From contig NC_069373.1 in NCBI RefSeq assembly GCF_021730395.1, positions 46,528,501 to 46,592,500 on the forward strand: DNA of 64,000 nt. Reading direction: 5' to 3'. The translations under genes and the position numbers were made by a program. The notes under the pieces were generated by a model. It worked only from the letters and a program-made list of their open reading frames with translations, ran no database searches and was not told the DNA's origin. Of this stretch, positions 42,601-57,600 are shown in pieces. The stretch comes from Mercenaria mercenaria. Its lineage: Eukaryota > Mollusca > Bivalvia > Venerida > Veneridae. The stretch's first letter is position 1; each line of letters begins with the position of its first letter.

Positions 42601-45600
42601 AGGTCAGCTTTTATCCTAAACTATCAAAGCTATTGCTTTAAAACTTGCAACACTTGTTCACCATCATAAGTTGACCCTGTATAGCAAGAAACATAACTCC
42701 GTCCTGCTTTTTGCAAGATTTATGGCCCCTTTTGGACTTAGAAAATATCAGATTTCTTGGTTAAGTTTTATGTTTAGGTCAACTTTTCTCTTAAACTATC
42801 AAAGCTATTGCTTTGAAACTTGCAACACTTGTTCACCATCATAAGCTGACCCTGTACAGCAAGCAACATAACTCCATCCTGCTTTTTGCAATAATTATTG
42901 CCCCTTTTGGACTTAGAAAATCATTTTCTTGGTTGAGTATTATGTTTAAGTCAACTTTTCTCATAAACTATCAAAGCTATTGCTTTAAAACTTGCAACAG
43001 TTTTTCACATTCATAAGTGGACACTGTACATCAAGAAACATAACTCTATCCTGCTTTTTGCAAGAATGATGGCCCTTTTTAGACTTAGAAAATCATGGGT
43101 AGGACAATATTTCTATTACACAAAAAAAATCAGATGAGCGTCAGCACCCGCAAGGCGGTGCTCTTGTTTAAATATAGATTTTGCCTGTCACTTTAGATTT
43201 CCTCGCATATAGAATCGGGCGAAATTAACACTCGTATATGTTTTTGTATTTCGTTTTCGCTATTCTAAAGTGAAATATGTAAGTTTACAATATCATTTGT
43301 GCGTGTCTTAACATATATTTGATGCCTTTTAAATACTTTCGTATTCCTAGCCTATCCTCATAGGGTTGTCTAGGAATACGGAACTTCCGTAATCCTAGAA
43401 TCGGAGGCTAGGATTACGGTACCGTAATCGTAGCCACTGCCTACTTTTTTCCCCACCTTGGCCAAAAATTCCCCATGCAAAAAAAAATGAAATTAGTTTT
43501 GATTTTCAGTCCTGATTTTAACAACTTTTCAGCAAATATATTCCTCCAAACAATGATTTCGCGACGTAAATTTCCCCTCCAAAAGGGACCTGGTACCCTT
43601 CCCCAAATTTACAAAAAAAGGGCTGGATTTTGATTGACAAGGGGCAGAACTTTTTAACTCGAAATGCTTAAAAGAAAATTTCCACGGCTCAAGCCAAAAC
43701 ACGGCATTTTCTGTGTGGGTCAAATACAAGTTTTCCGATTTTCGCTGGTCAAAACCCGGATCCTCGGGTCAACCCAAAGCCTTGAAGCAGACATTATAAG
43801 TATTTTACAGGAATGATGAAAGAAATGAAATTAAAAACAGGAATTTTATCAAGAATTCAATGCTTACTTTCATTTTCCATATTTGTCACCTCTCTGTTTT
43901 CGCAACAGTGATTTTTGGACATGAATTTTCTATTGCAATCTTAATATAAAGACTTAAATTAAAGTCTGTATTTAAGAGCAGTATAGCTTAACCCCACAAA
44001 AGCTGATATTGACTCTTGAAAATCTGGTTTTGACCCTTGAAAATTCAGGCTGAAGAGTCAGTGACTTGAGTTTCAGAACCTACGGAACACCCTGGCTAAA
44101 TGAGCATATTATAATTCGGAAAATATTTGTTTTGCAGGAAAGTCTAACCTTATGGATGCCATCAGTTTTGTTCTTGGTGAGAAAACATCAAATCTCCGAG
44201 TGAGAAGGCTAAGTGTAAGTAATATGAAGTGGTTTAGAGAATATTTCTCCTTTTCTTTTGTTAGAATAAGTTCTTATAAGTCTTAACAGTAAAATATTTT
44301 TAAAATCTTTCCACCACCTCTGCTCACATGTTAGTAAGAAGAAGAATTTATTCTATCTCTTGGTAATAAAAATTGAAAATGGATGTAGCAGAGTGAAACT
44401 TTTTTCTAGTTTTTATGCCCCCAAAGGGAGGCATATTAGTTTTCATCCGTCCGTTCGTTCGTCACAACGTTTACTTTTTGCATGAGGCACTTTACTGGCG
44501 AACCACTGCACCCAGGACCTTCAAACTTCACATACTGATAGTACTTGTTGTTGAGTACACGACCCCTGCTGACTTTGGGGTCACCAGGTCAAGGCGCTGC
44601 GGGGGCATTTGTCACCATTAGTGACAGCTGTTGTTGAAATGTAAAGAACAGTATAATGTGTTTAAATATATTTATACAGGATCTGATCCATGGTGCTCCA
44701 GTAGGCAAGCCGGCTGCTAGTAGAGCCTCGGTGACGGCAGTGTATGCTGACCAGGTTACAGAGAAAGAGACGGTCTTCACAAGGATCATCCATGGTTCCT
44801 CATCCGATCATAAAATCAATGGCCAGGTAAGGTTATTGACTTAAAGTTCTAACAGCTCCAAATTTTCTCTGCTGAAAGATTTTACTGGTTATGTAATAAA
44901 ACTCCAACCAAGTTGGTTAGTAATGTTTCTGCTTTTTAAGTTCGAAGAAATTCAGGTTTCCAGTTTTAGCTGTTGGATGAGATATTTTTGTTATGCAGCA
45001 GTTAAACCATTGTATTTAAAAGCCATTTTCACCTGTCACGTTTTTCTGTTGGGATGAATTCAGCTACTTGTAAGTTGTAAAAAATTTACTTAGTACATTT
45101 TAATGTTCATTCACAAGAGAGGCATACAGTAGTCACACTGTGTTAAGTTTTTCCAAAATGCATTGTGTTTGTGCTTATAACATCTTAACAATTTGAGGAA
45201 TCTTATTGAAACTTTATGCAAGTGTTGAGCATGATGAGGTTGTATATCACATGCAAGTGTTAGGTTTGGGCCTCCAAGCAGCCTCGGCTTGAGAGGAATT
45301 TGTCGCATTTCATGTTAATGCTGATACAATGTAAATTAACTCAACATAACATAATCCAAAAAGACTGGCCAGGTATCTGTTAAGATGTGTTTATTGTAGT
45401 TACTGAAATAATTTGATGTTTACAGTCAGTGTCATCAACGCAGTACAACCAGGAACTGGAGAAGATAGGTGTACTTGTCAAGTCCAAGAATTTCCTAGTC
45501 TTCCAGGGAACTGTTGAGAGTCTTGCCATGAAAAATGCCAAGGAGAGAATGGCCATGTTTGAAGAGATAAGCAGGTTTGAACACTAGCTAATGAACATAA

Positions 45601-48600
45601 CACCTTACAAAGCAAGCATTAAACATATGAGCTCAGCGATATCTCTTAATAAAACCCTACATGCACAATTTCACATGCTGAATAATATTCCTATGTTTTA
45701 TAATCCTGGGTGAAATACTTTTTGGCATACATGTAACACAAACTTAAGCCCTTTTTATACACATGTCACTGAAAGAGCAGGACATATTATGTTAACACCC
45801 ATGGTGGCAGGCGGTCAGCATCCAAAGCATGTCCGCTCTCTAATTCGAACAGTTTCATTCAGATCTTTGCCAAACTTGCTGACAATGTTTGTGGGCATAA
45901 TATCTTGGCGAAGTTCGATAACCATCCAAATCGTTCAAGGCACTCGTGGAATATGGCCCTTGAATTACTCGAAAAACATTGAATCTAGCCTTGTCCGCTC
46001 TCTTAGTCTAACAGTTTTCATCCAATCACCAAACTCGCTGACAATGTTTGTGGGCATAATATCTCAGCTACATACGATAACCACCCAAATAGACAGGCAC
46101 TCTTGGATTATGCCCCTTGAATTAGGCCAAGTTCGATGATGGGCGTATTTTGCGACAGTTTGGCACTCCTGGGATGCATATTTTTGACTTAAGGGCTAAA
46201 CTCTTGTCTGGCTGTGTAAGATCCAAATCAAAATTGGTTGCAGCCTGTCTAAAACTTATTTGTTCAAATAATCCACCAAGCTTATTCTAATTTCTTGCAA
46301 GTGTTTATTGTAAACAAATGCTTATAACATCTCTGTATCTAAAAGATCCTTTACTAATACCATGCAGATCGGGAGAATTGAAGGAGGACTATGACAAAGC
46401 CAAGTCTGAAATGTTGAAAGCTGAGGAAGACACACAGTTTAACTATCACAAGAAGAAAGGTATTGCTGCAGAAAAGAAAGAAGCCAAGTTAGAGAAAGAC
46501 GAAGCTGAGAGGTACCAGAAACTCAAACAAGAACTTGTAAGTTTGTACAATGTACTGTTTGAATTGTATATAAGTGCAGGTAGAGACATTAAGATGAGAT
46601 AAAACTGATTGACTTCAATATTCTGTAGAAGTTTCTTCCATTGATGAAGGAATGTTATTATCACAGGGTAGACATGAATGCATTGTCATAAGTAAGTATT
46701 CATATAAATTGCATGACAAATACTTTATATTTTACTTTATATTTGCTATAAAGATTCTGAGATTGAGGTCAGTGACTTCTTATCACAAAAAAGTTTTCTG
46801 TTGTAAGTTTTTGTTTGGATCAGGTGTGTGGCCTTAGTATTATACCATTAGAAAATTTTGTGTATTTAACATTGATGCAAGCAAACATTTTCACCAAATG
46901 TTAAATTGACCAGTATTGGCCAGGACAGTTTTAACTGGTAAAAACTGGTGGTCAGCCTCTGGAATTCCTGCACAAATAGCTGTAAAATGTTGCAATAAGA
47001 CTGTAATTGTTACTTTGCTATATTTTTTCTGTGCATATGTCTGTCAGATTTAGAGAGCAAATGTTCATGGTGCTTTCATGTCCCTCACTTAGAAATAAAT
47101 CAGAGATGCTGATTTTATTGAAAGTCTGATCTATAGAGGGCCTCATCAGAAATAGTTATATACTTTTGACATTGCCCAAATGTAGACAGAACACAATAAT
47201 CACTCAAGTGATTTTGCCTTTGCGGCCGGTGCAGACCAAGACCAGCCTCTGTGCAGGCTGATTGTAGTCTGCACTGTTTGCTATTCTGCCAATAAATTTT
47301 TAGTGAACACCCCTCTGAATAATAATAGTTACTGTCCAAATTGAATGATAGACCAGACCGTTTTAGAAATTTAGCAGGGTAAAGTTTAAGGCAAGCCTGG
47401 CTATATATTCAATAGACAGCCAGGCCTGCCTTAAGCATCCAGTCAAAGGAGTGACAAAATTGGTTTGGGAAGTAAGCTGATTGGTTAGCAATACTTAAGC
47501 AGAGATACAAATTAGCAGGGGCCCAGTAGCCCATGGCCCCTAGATTTTGGGTTGGGCCCCTAAATTTTTGGAGAAAATGCCCATATATACCTAATGTTAA
47601 AGAGTTATTGTACCCCCCGACAACAAAGTTGTAAGGGGGGGTATACTGGTTTCAGGTTGTCTGTCTGTCCGTCTGGTCGTCTGTCCGTAGACGCAATCTT
47701 GTGCGCACCATCTCTCCTTATCCCCTTGACAGAATTTAATGAAACTTCACACAAGTGATCAGTACCAACAGTAGTTGTGCATGGGGCATGTTAGGTTCTT
47801 TAAGAAAAAAAAATTGCAGAGTTATGGGACTTTGTTTTTTTTGTTACTATACTATATACATAGACACAATCTTGTGCGCACCATCTCTCCTCATCCCCTT
47901 GACACAATTTAATGAAACTTCACACAAGTGATCAGTACCAACATTAGTTGTGCATGGGGCATGTAAGGTTCTTTTAGAAAAAAAATTTGCAGAATTATGG
48001 GACTTTGTTTTTTTGTTACTATACTATATACATAGACACAATCTTGTGCGCACCATCTCTCCTCATCCCCTTGACACAATTTAATGAAACTTCACACAAC
48101 TGATCAGTAACAACAGTAGTTGTGCATGGGGCATGTTAGGTTCTTTCAGCGACAAAAATTGCAGAGTTATGGGACTTTGTTTCTTGTTAACATACTATAT
48201 ACATAGACACAATCTTGTGCGCACCATCTCTCCTCATCCCCTTGACACAATTTAATGAAACTTCACACAACTGATCAGTAACAACAGTAGTTGTGCATGG
48301 GGCATGTTAGGTTCTTTCAGCGACAAAAATTGCAGAGTTATGGGACTTTGTTTCTTGTTAACATACTATGTACATACAGCCTGCATATGCAATCTTGTGC
48401 GTGCCTAATCTACCAAACCCTTGCACACAATTTAATGAAACTTCACACAAGTGATCAGTACCAACCCTAGTTGTGCATGGTGCATGTTACATTCTTTTAG
48501 ATAAATATTCTACATAGTTATGGGACTTTGTTTTTTGTTACTATACTGTATACATACAGTCCACATAATTATGCAGTCTTGTGTGTGTCAAATTCAATGT

Positions 48601-51600
48601 ACTGTGTCAGTGCATGCGGGGGGTACATTCATCACCTTTAGTGATAGCTCTAGTTTTTGACAGTCTGGGCCCCTAAATAAAAATAACTAGTTTATATCCC
48701 TGCTTAAGGCAAGTGGCTGCTTAATACAGGTGGCCACAAAGACAGGTGCAACAATGTGACTTTATTGTCTTTTACAGGAAGACAAGCACTTAGATCTCTC
48801 CCTCGTCAGGTTGTTCTACAATGAGAGAGATATAGATGAGGTGACAGAGGACATCAACCACAAGAATCATGCTCTGCAGAAAGAAGTGAAGAAGAAAGAC
48901 AGAATCGAGGATGAAATTAAAGATAAGAAGAAAGAACAAGGCAAGCTTCAGAGAGAGTTAACAAAAGTGGAAGCAACCATTAAAGAGAGTGTAAGTTTCA
49001 AAACAATCTCTAGACATTTCATTTTTAGCTCACCTGTCACAAAGTGACAAGGTGGGCTATTGTGACTGCTTGATGTCCGTCGTCCGTCAACAATTTCTAA
49101 AAAAATCTCCTTCTTGAAAACCACTGGGCAGAATTACACCAAACTTCACAGGAATGATCCTTGGGTGGCCCCCTTTCAAAATTGTTCAAAGAATTGAATT
49201 CCATGCAGAACACTGGTTGCCATGGCAACCGAAAGGAAAAACTTTAAAAATCAAAAACCAGAAGCCCTAGAGCTTAGATATTTGGTGTGAAGCATTGCCT
49301 AGTGGACCTCTACCAAGTTTGTTCAAATCTCATGACCCCGGGGTCAAAATTGACCCCGCCCTAGGGGTCACTTGATTTTACATAGGAAAATCTAAAAAAA
49401 ATCTTCTCAAAAACCAGAAGCCCTAGAGCTTAGATATTTGACATGTAGCATTGCCTAGTGGACCTCTATTAAAGTTTTTCAAATCATGACCCCGGGGTCA
49501 AAATTGACCCCGCCTCAGGGGTCACTTGATTTAAGATAGGAAAATCTTCAAAAAAAAATCAAAAATAAACCAGAAGGCCCAGAGCTTAGATATTTGACAT
49601 GTTGCATTGCCTTGTGAACCTCTACAAAATTTATTCAAATCTTGACCCCCGGGGTCAAAATTGACCCCGCCCCAGGGGTCACTTGATTTTACATAGGAAA
49701 ATCTTCAAAAAAATTTCAAAAATAAACCAGAAGGCCTAGAGCTTAGATATTTGACATGTAGCATTGCCTAGTGGACCTCTACAAAATTTGTTCAAATCAT
49801 GACCCCCGTGGTCAAAATTGACCCCGCCCCAGGGGTCACTTGATTTTACGTAGGAAAATCTTCAAAAAATTTCTAAAAATAAACCAGAAGGTCTAGAGCT
49901 TAGATATTTGATATGTAGCATTGCCTAATAGACTTCTACAAACTTTGTTCAAATCATGACCCCCGGGGTAAAATTGGCCCCACCCCAGGGGTTACTTGAT
50001 TTTACGTAGGAAAATCTTCAAAAAATTTCTAAAAATAAACCAGAAGGTCTAGAACTTAGATATTTCACATGTAGCATTGCCTAGTGGACCTCTACAAAAT
50101 TTGTTCAAATCATGACCCCGGGGTCAAAATTGACCCCGCCCCAGGGGTCACTTGATTTTACATATGAAAATCTTCAAAAAAAAATTCTAAAAATAAACCA
50201 GAAGGCCTAGAGCTTAGACATTTGATATGTAGCATTGCCTAATAGACTTCTACAAACTTTGTTCAAATCATGACCCCCGGGGTAAAATTGGCCCCACCCC
50301 AGGGGTTACTTGATTGTACATCGAAAAATCTTCCAAAAAATTTCTAAAAATCATCAGTTTGACATTTGAAACATGTAGCTCATATTACTCAGGTGAGCGA
50401 TCCAGGGTCATCTTGACCCGCTTGTCTTAAATCTTGTTAAGTTACAGCAAGTGTGATTTCAAAATACTTCTCATGATTACTCTTTTACCAAAACGTTGAA
50501 AGGTACTTGACTAAAAGAAATTATCAAACATGTGTTTGTTACCTTAAAATAAAACTTTTATCAGAAAAATGTTGCAGTAGCTGGAAAGAATTGTTTTCTT
50601 CCATTCTACTTTCTATCAGCTATGCCTTGAAGAATCTGTATGTTTCTACATATTTTATGAAAATTATGCAGTACTTTGAAGCTGGTGAATTGATGGAAAT
50701 TCATTTCTTATTGCAGGAAGTAGAGTTGAACAAGAAAAGACCATTATACATTAAAGCCAAAGAGAAAACTGCTCACATGATCAAAAAATTAGACAGTGCA
50801 AAGTAAGTATCACAAGTAGCATTGCTTTTCAAGTTCTCCAATTTTTTTTGATGAGTTTAGATTCACACCTGCACAATTTAGATCATCTAGCCTTTGATGG
50901 TGGAGGAAGACCCCAGGTGCCCCACAGGCATCATGTAAGGCATTGGTGGGCACCTGGTTAGAATCACCAACATTCCATAAGCCAGCTAGATAGTATCCTC
51001 ACATGAAGAATTGTACACCCCCTAGGTTTTGAACTCGCATAGATGAGGGTTAGGTGATTGGAAGTCGGCAACCATAACTTGGTTGCGGAGGTCTCCAAAG
51101 TTGGAATTGATGGATTTCTTCAGAATTTGGTGCCGAGGCAATGTGAAGATAATGGCATTATATCATGTTCTTTGAAAACTTTCAAGTAGTTTCAGAAATT
51201 ATTTTTATCCTATGACAGCTATTCCAAAGTAATGTGGCATGAAAATTGACAATTTCAGGAAATCACTGAAGCAAGCTCGTAAAACACATGATAACCATGA
51301 GCAAGAGGTATGTATGATCTCCTTCAATAGAGGCATTCTTTTACAAAAGGGAAACAATTCTGTCTTAGCTTTTCTTAACTACTTGAATGTAATTTTTAAG
51401 AAATATTTTATTACTAATTCAAAAACTCTTAAAATTGAAAACGTTTAAGTCATTTTTAGTCTTGAGTAAATGCTTATTTAAATCGAAAGATTTTGAAATG
51501 GTTTTAAGCAGGCTATTTACATTGTAACTGAAATCTGTGAATATTAAACGTTTTCGGGTAAATGCGTTAAAAGTTATCATAAGTTAATATTGATTCTTTT

Positions 51601-54600
51601 AATATAACAGATCAATGAGTTAGAGAGGGAACTTGAAGAAGTTGAGGCAAAGCGACGAGAGTTTGAGGAACAGATAGAGGAAGAGTCACAGTCACAGGGT
51701 CGTGATCTTCAGCTGGAGGAATCTCAGGTAAAATAGTAGAGCTGAAATGGTAAATTTTAGGCAATGAAAACTTGCTATCACATAAACTCTCATCAACATG
51801 AAAGAAACTTCTTTTTCCGTTTCAGACTATTTCTATAAGGTACCCATGTTCAGAATTAGAATTTCTAGAAATAAAATCACAACGCTATCAGCAGACATAT
51901 AAATAGGTGATTTAGAAATGCATGACATAGCTTCACTGCAAACATCTTTGTTTATATGTCTGAAAAAGTGTTGAAAAAGGCACTAAACCGGAACACACTC
52001 GGAGTATGAATTAAGCTTAAGTGACATACCTCTAGTATGTTTTGAGTTTCCAGTTAATAAACACACTCAAAACTTGACCATTGTGATTTGAGATTAATTG
52101 TCTCGTCAAAATTTAGTATAAGACTGCTATTATCCAATAATCACCAGGTATTGGAGTACCAGCGTCTGAAGGAAGAAGCCGGGAAGAGGTCAGCGAGGTT
52201 GCTACAGGAGATGGATACGATCCAGAGGGAGCAGAAGTCGGACCAGGACAGATACGATAATGAAATACGCAAGAAAAATGAGCTGCTGGCTAAAATAAAA
52301 CAGAAAGAACATGAAATGGAAGAAAACAAGAAAAGAGTGGAAAAATTGAATGATTATATCAGGTACTGAAGTTATTTGCAGTCAACCGAAACAGTTTAGG
52401 TAAATTTAAAGGGTCATTTCAATAAATGTTACATGGATTGTAAATAAGAAAGAGTATTTTGTTACACTTGATGAGCATAACCCATTTTTAACATTTCCTG
52501 TATTAGTGCAGCCATGGAGGTCAAACCGTATATTCTTTTGAAGTTTGAATTTATTAGACAGTGTCATCTTAAGAATGAAAAATGTTTTGGGAGCATTACA
52601 GAAATTTATCAGATAATTAACAAAAATGTGAAGTTCTTTGAATTCAGCATTTTATATCTGCAAATTATTTTGTACATGAGTCATGCCAAGTATCCAAGTC
52701 AATTAATTACTAAGCTAATTCATGACAAAAGCTTCAAATTTGTTTTTTTTGTCTGTTGGAATAAAAAGTGAGTGCCTCCACTTGATTGCACATAGAATAT
52801 AGTTATGGACTAATTGCAAATATTTAATTGTATCAAAGCCTTGTATCTTTGATAGGAATAAATATGAAATCAAATTTGTTAACTGTTCATAGACAAAGTA
52901 CCCAGGCCATAGAGGAGCAGAGAGTTGCAGAGGAGGAGTTAGGGGAGGATGTGACAACAGCCAATGAGAGGATACAACAAATTGAAAATGAGATGTGCTC
53001 GATTAATGAACAGCTCAGTGAAGCTAAGGTGAGTTTATATAAAGAGTGATGGCATAAAAGGTTTCATTTTGAGTTACAGTGGCCGAGTGGTTAACCTCAA
53101 TGACTGATTCACTTGCCAATCATTAATGTGGTAGGTCAGTGGCTCTACTCGGGTGCCTGCCCATGATTGAAACAAAGTCAGAAAGAGAAACCGGGATCTT
53201 CCTTCACCATTTAAAGCTGGAATTTACTCCACAAGCTAAATTTTGTCAGTATGACACTAAACACAACAAAACATATAAAAAAATTATTTCAAACTTTCTG
53301 CTTATCAGAATAAAGTTCAAGTTGAAGAATTTTGAGATATAAGTAATAATTTGCTAGCAGCAAATCATAGAATTTGAGAATGATTGAGAGACTGCTTCTT
53401 GCTTGAAAAGGTTCGAGGTTTGCCTATATGCAAACCAGAAAGTAATACTTTGGACAAGGCTACCAGGCTTTCAAAGATTTACAGACCATTGAACGTGTGC
53501 TGCAAATTATTTAGTAGGGTTAATATTCAATCAGAATTTGTTTTGTATGATACTGCAACAGTTTGAATTCCTTTTTATGAATATTCAAAACATGTCAAGG
53601 TTTTATTTTGGACAGACACAAAAATTGTAAGTTTCTTGGACAAATGTCTGGCACTGTATCCACAGATTTTTACAAAGCCGGTGTACATTGTAAGGTACTG
53701 TGTATACTGTGAAGTCCTTAATATTGTGTTGGGGATGCTAATTTTCATAATTTTCTTGGTTGGACGGAGCCACAAAATCAAATCTGCATGAATAAGTAAA
53801 GTTTCCATTTTATGTTCAAAATTTGAAATCCATGAGTTCATGTCTAACAGAAAAAGCTGTTTTGGCCAAAACCGCACAATGCAGTGAAATGAAATCATTT
53901 CACAGTATTTGTCTGTTTGATTTTAACCTTTACCCTGTTAAATTTCTAAAATGGGTTGGTCTACCATTCAATTTGGGCAGTACCATTTATTATTCGAAGG
54001 GGTGTTCACTGAAAATTTACTGTCTGACTGAATAGCGAATAGTGCAGACCAAGATCAGCCTGCATGAATGTGCAGGCTGATCTTGGTCTGCACTGGTCGC
54101 AAAGGCAGAATTACTTGCCACAACAGGCTAAAGGTTAAAAGTAATTATATACCTATGTCAAATTCAGTGCTATGCTTAGATTATATGATTATATATTTTG
54201 TGTAACTGCAAATTTCTTTTTATCATTTGATATATTTTCTTTCCTATAGGTAGATAAACATGAATCTGCCAGAGCCATGAAGAAAGCAGAGTTACTAGAC
54301 AATTTGAAGCGTTTATTTCCTGGTGTGGTAAGTTACAGCACATTGTGTGTGATGTGTTTTTGGCTGATTTTAGAGCAGTTGATGGCTCATATATCCAGTT
54401 GAAAGTTCTCTTTTTTCCCCAAAAATTTGTGATATCCCACTCAAGATTGAGTGAATTTGAACTTTTAAAATTTTAATTTTTATGAAGAAATTTTTACAGC
54501 AAGTATCAAAATTTATTGTAATTTCTTGCCTTTTTTCCTCTGTTTCTTTAAAAAAAAAAAGAAGATTTTTATATTATTATATTAACCTTTCAAGAAACCA

Positions 54601-57600
54601 GTTGATTTTCCAATTTGAGGAAAGTAAACTTAAACAAAAATTGGATCAATTTGAACCAGTGTCCCAAAATCTTGAGAAGAAGTACTGGTAATAGCAAACT
54701 AGACATATCTTAGTCATGTATTATGTTTCATATTGCTCTGTGGTAGATCTTTAGGTTTGTTTATTTAAACTGTAGGACAAGAAAAGGTAGTAATAGATCT
54801 ATAATTTATTTGCAAATAAAAGTTATTTACAATATGACATGCTGAAAATTTTGAACATGCTTGATACAAGTTAAAAAAGCTTTTGACGCTGTTTTACCTA
54901 ATTATCAAGGCCTTCGCATTCTTTATCATCTAATTAACCATGGTTAATTTTTTTTCAGATGTGTAGGAATTGAACCACAAGGGCATTAGCCCAAATGGTT
55001 TAGATATCCAGACATCTGAACTGTGGTAAATTGGACAATAATCAATAGGAAGGCCTTGTTTATTTTCGTTCTTACATGCTCATGAAAACTTGATGATAAA
55101 ATTGTGCTGATTTTCATTCATCCGTGTAAGAATGAACTGGACATCATACAGCTGTTTGACATCTCTGATCCACACATCAGTTGAGTTTAGTGAAAAATAT
55201 ACACCACTTCACTTCCTTCTTTGTTTAGCTGACAAAGACATTTAACCATGTTACAATGACATATAGCTTAAATAATGTAAAAACCAGTGTTTCTGAACCT
55301 CCTATCACGGTTGCTGCAGTCTTTCAAATGATTGTAAAGGAAATATAAAAATTAATATACAAATGAGCAGCACCATGAGAAAACCAACATAGTGCATTTG
55401 TGACCAGCATGGATCCAGACCAGCCTGCGCATCAGCGCAGTCTGGTCAGGATGCATGCTGTTCGCTAACGGTTTCTCTTAATTGCAATAGTCTTTGAAAG
55501 CAAACAGCATGGATCCTGACCAGACTGCGCAGATGCGCAGGCTGGCCTGGATCCATGCTGGTCGCAAATGCACTATGTTGATTTTCTCATGGTGCGACTC
55601 AAATAATGTTTGCCTCTTTCTGTCCATTCATTGGGGACTCTGTAGATTTCATGGTTGGTCCAGTCCATGAAATGAAATCCCAACAAGCATGTAAAATATT
55701 TCCATTCATTTTATGCTCACATGTCAAAATCTATGAGTTTATTTCCCCACAAAAAATACCTGCTTTGGGCAAAACCATGGAATTATTGCCAGTGATATTA
55801 AATAATAAAATGTTCTCACTTGTGGGTTTATTTTACAGCATGGAAGATTGATAGATCTGTGTGAACCCAGTCACAAAAGATACCAGATAGCCATTACCAA
55901 GTGCCTTGGTAAATACATGGACGCCATTATCTGTGACACCCTAAAGACTGCCAAGGAATGTATCCAGTATATGAAGGAACAGAGAATTGAACCAGAAACC
56001 TTCCTACCTCTGGATTATCTTGATGTTAAACCAGTCAACGAAAAGCTCAGGTAATTTTTACGGAAGAGAATAATTTGAAACCTACATAATTAGGTACATT
56101 TTCCATTAGGGGTTCGATTTTGTTCCAAGACGTACTTCAGATTGATATCTTTTGTTTATTTTGGTATATGTGCAATTACAACAAGATCTGGTATAAGCCA
56201 GTCAGTGTTGTCCTATATGGACCAGCTGTATAGAACATTTTAACAGCAACAGGGAAAAAAGACTTGCCATGAATGAATACATTGAACATAAAATGACTGA
56301 TTAAGAAAGATTTTTTCTTATCATCAGAACTCTAGACAACAAAATTACCTGCAGAGAGAACAATATTTCTTTTGATCAGCATAGGTTTTGCAATGAACAA
56401 CAACACTTCTTATGGAGATTTTTTATTTGTTTGTTAAGGCGATTCTTGAAGTTGTGTCTCAAAAGCTTCTGAATGATGGAAGCCTGTAATATGAGCAGTC
56501 TTAAAAGTTCCTTTAAAAAGTTTCAGCAGTTTAACCAGTAAAAAGATTTATTAGGTAAATTATAGGTGAAAATGTTTATCCATTTAAATTAACAATTTTA
56601 TAAAAGCATTGGGTGTTGATGGAAACATGTGAACATTTTCTACTGCGTATAACTGGACATTTTATGAGATTACATCGTATCTAGTGATGACTGCCTTTAA
56701 CCCTTATCATGCTGGACACCATGCAGTCTGATCATGATCTGCACTGTTCACCAGTCAGTATCTTTTTGGTAAGCACCCCTTTTAACAGTTAATTGTACTG
56801 TCCAAACTGAAATATGGACAAGTTCATTATAGAAATGTAGCAGGGTAAGGGTTAACTGTCAGTCAGTCAGGGACTAATTGGAATTTACATCTTTGTCTAA
56901 GAATTTCTGTATTGTAGTTTTGATTCTGGTATTATTTCTCAGGGAAATCCGTGAACCAAAGAACGTGAAACTGGTGGTAGATGTGATCAGGTATGATCCT
57001 CCATCAATAAAGAAAGCTCTCATATTTGCTTGTGGGAATGCTCTAGTCTGTGAGACTGTGGAAGATGCCAGGAAAGTGGCCTTCGGGGGTCACGAGAGAC
57101 ATAAGGTAGGCAGTACTATGACAAACTTATTTAGCTGTAAGTCTTCAACAGTAATTCTTTTGTCCACTGAAATGACATTTTGTTATTTTCAGGATATACT
57201 TGTTAAGAATAACTATGGTTAGATATTTCCTTTGACATATTTAAATCTCGTCTTGTACAGATGTATATTCGTTCATGAAAACTTGTGAAAACCCGTTATT
57301 TTACCATTTCAGTCTGTTGCATTAGATGGTACGTTATTCCAGAAGTCTGGTGTCATCTCTGGTGGTGCTAGGTATGTATTTTCTTCAAAGCAGTTACATA
57401 TGGTTTCACAATTCCTGACCTAGTGGTTCCAGATATTTTGTAAACTTGATAAAATTACCTGATATCTAAAATGTGGCATAATCTAGGCAGATACACTTCT
57501 GGAACTTCTAATAGAGAGCGATAGGACTTTCTCAAACATTTGACACAGAAGTTCTTAAGCTGAAATAGACTAGAAAATTGACTTTTGATACCTTCTTATG

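Larger units (their letters stand above)
37218..43765. mobile_element. Older inverted-repeat unit enclosing hAT and Mutator-like elements
   Basis: About 110 bp at 37,218-37,350 (with TTGGCTTGACCCG and TGTCAATCAAAATCC) is the imperfect inverted match of about 43,620-43,745. The repeat is more diverged than any other TIR in the window, so this unit is probably the oldest layer of SMC1 intron 1. Its own internal sequence is mostly displaced by later insertions. Family unknown; exact ends uncertain. Confidence 0.5.

Noticed and set aside
49320-50330. CRISPR-like spaced repeats
   Set aside because: The units are contiguous tandem repeats of about 157 bp without unique spacers, in a eukaryotic intron; they are the array of a Helentron-like element.
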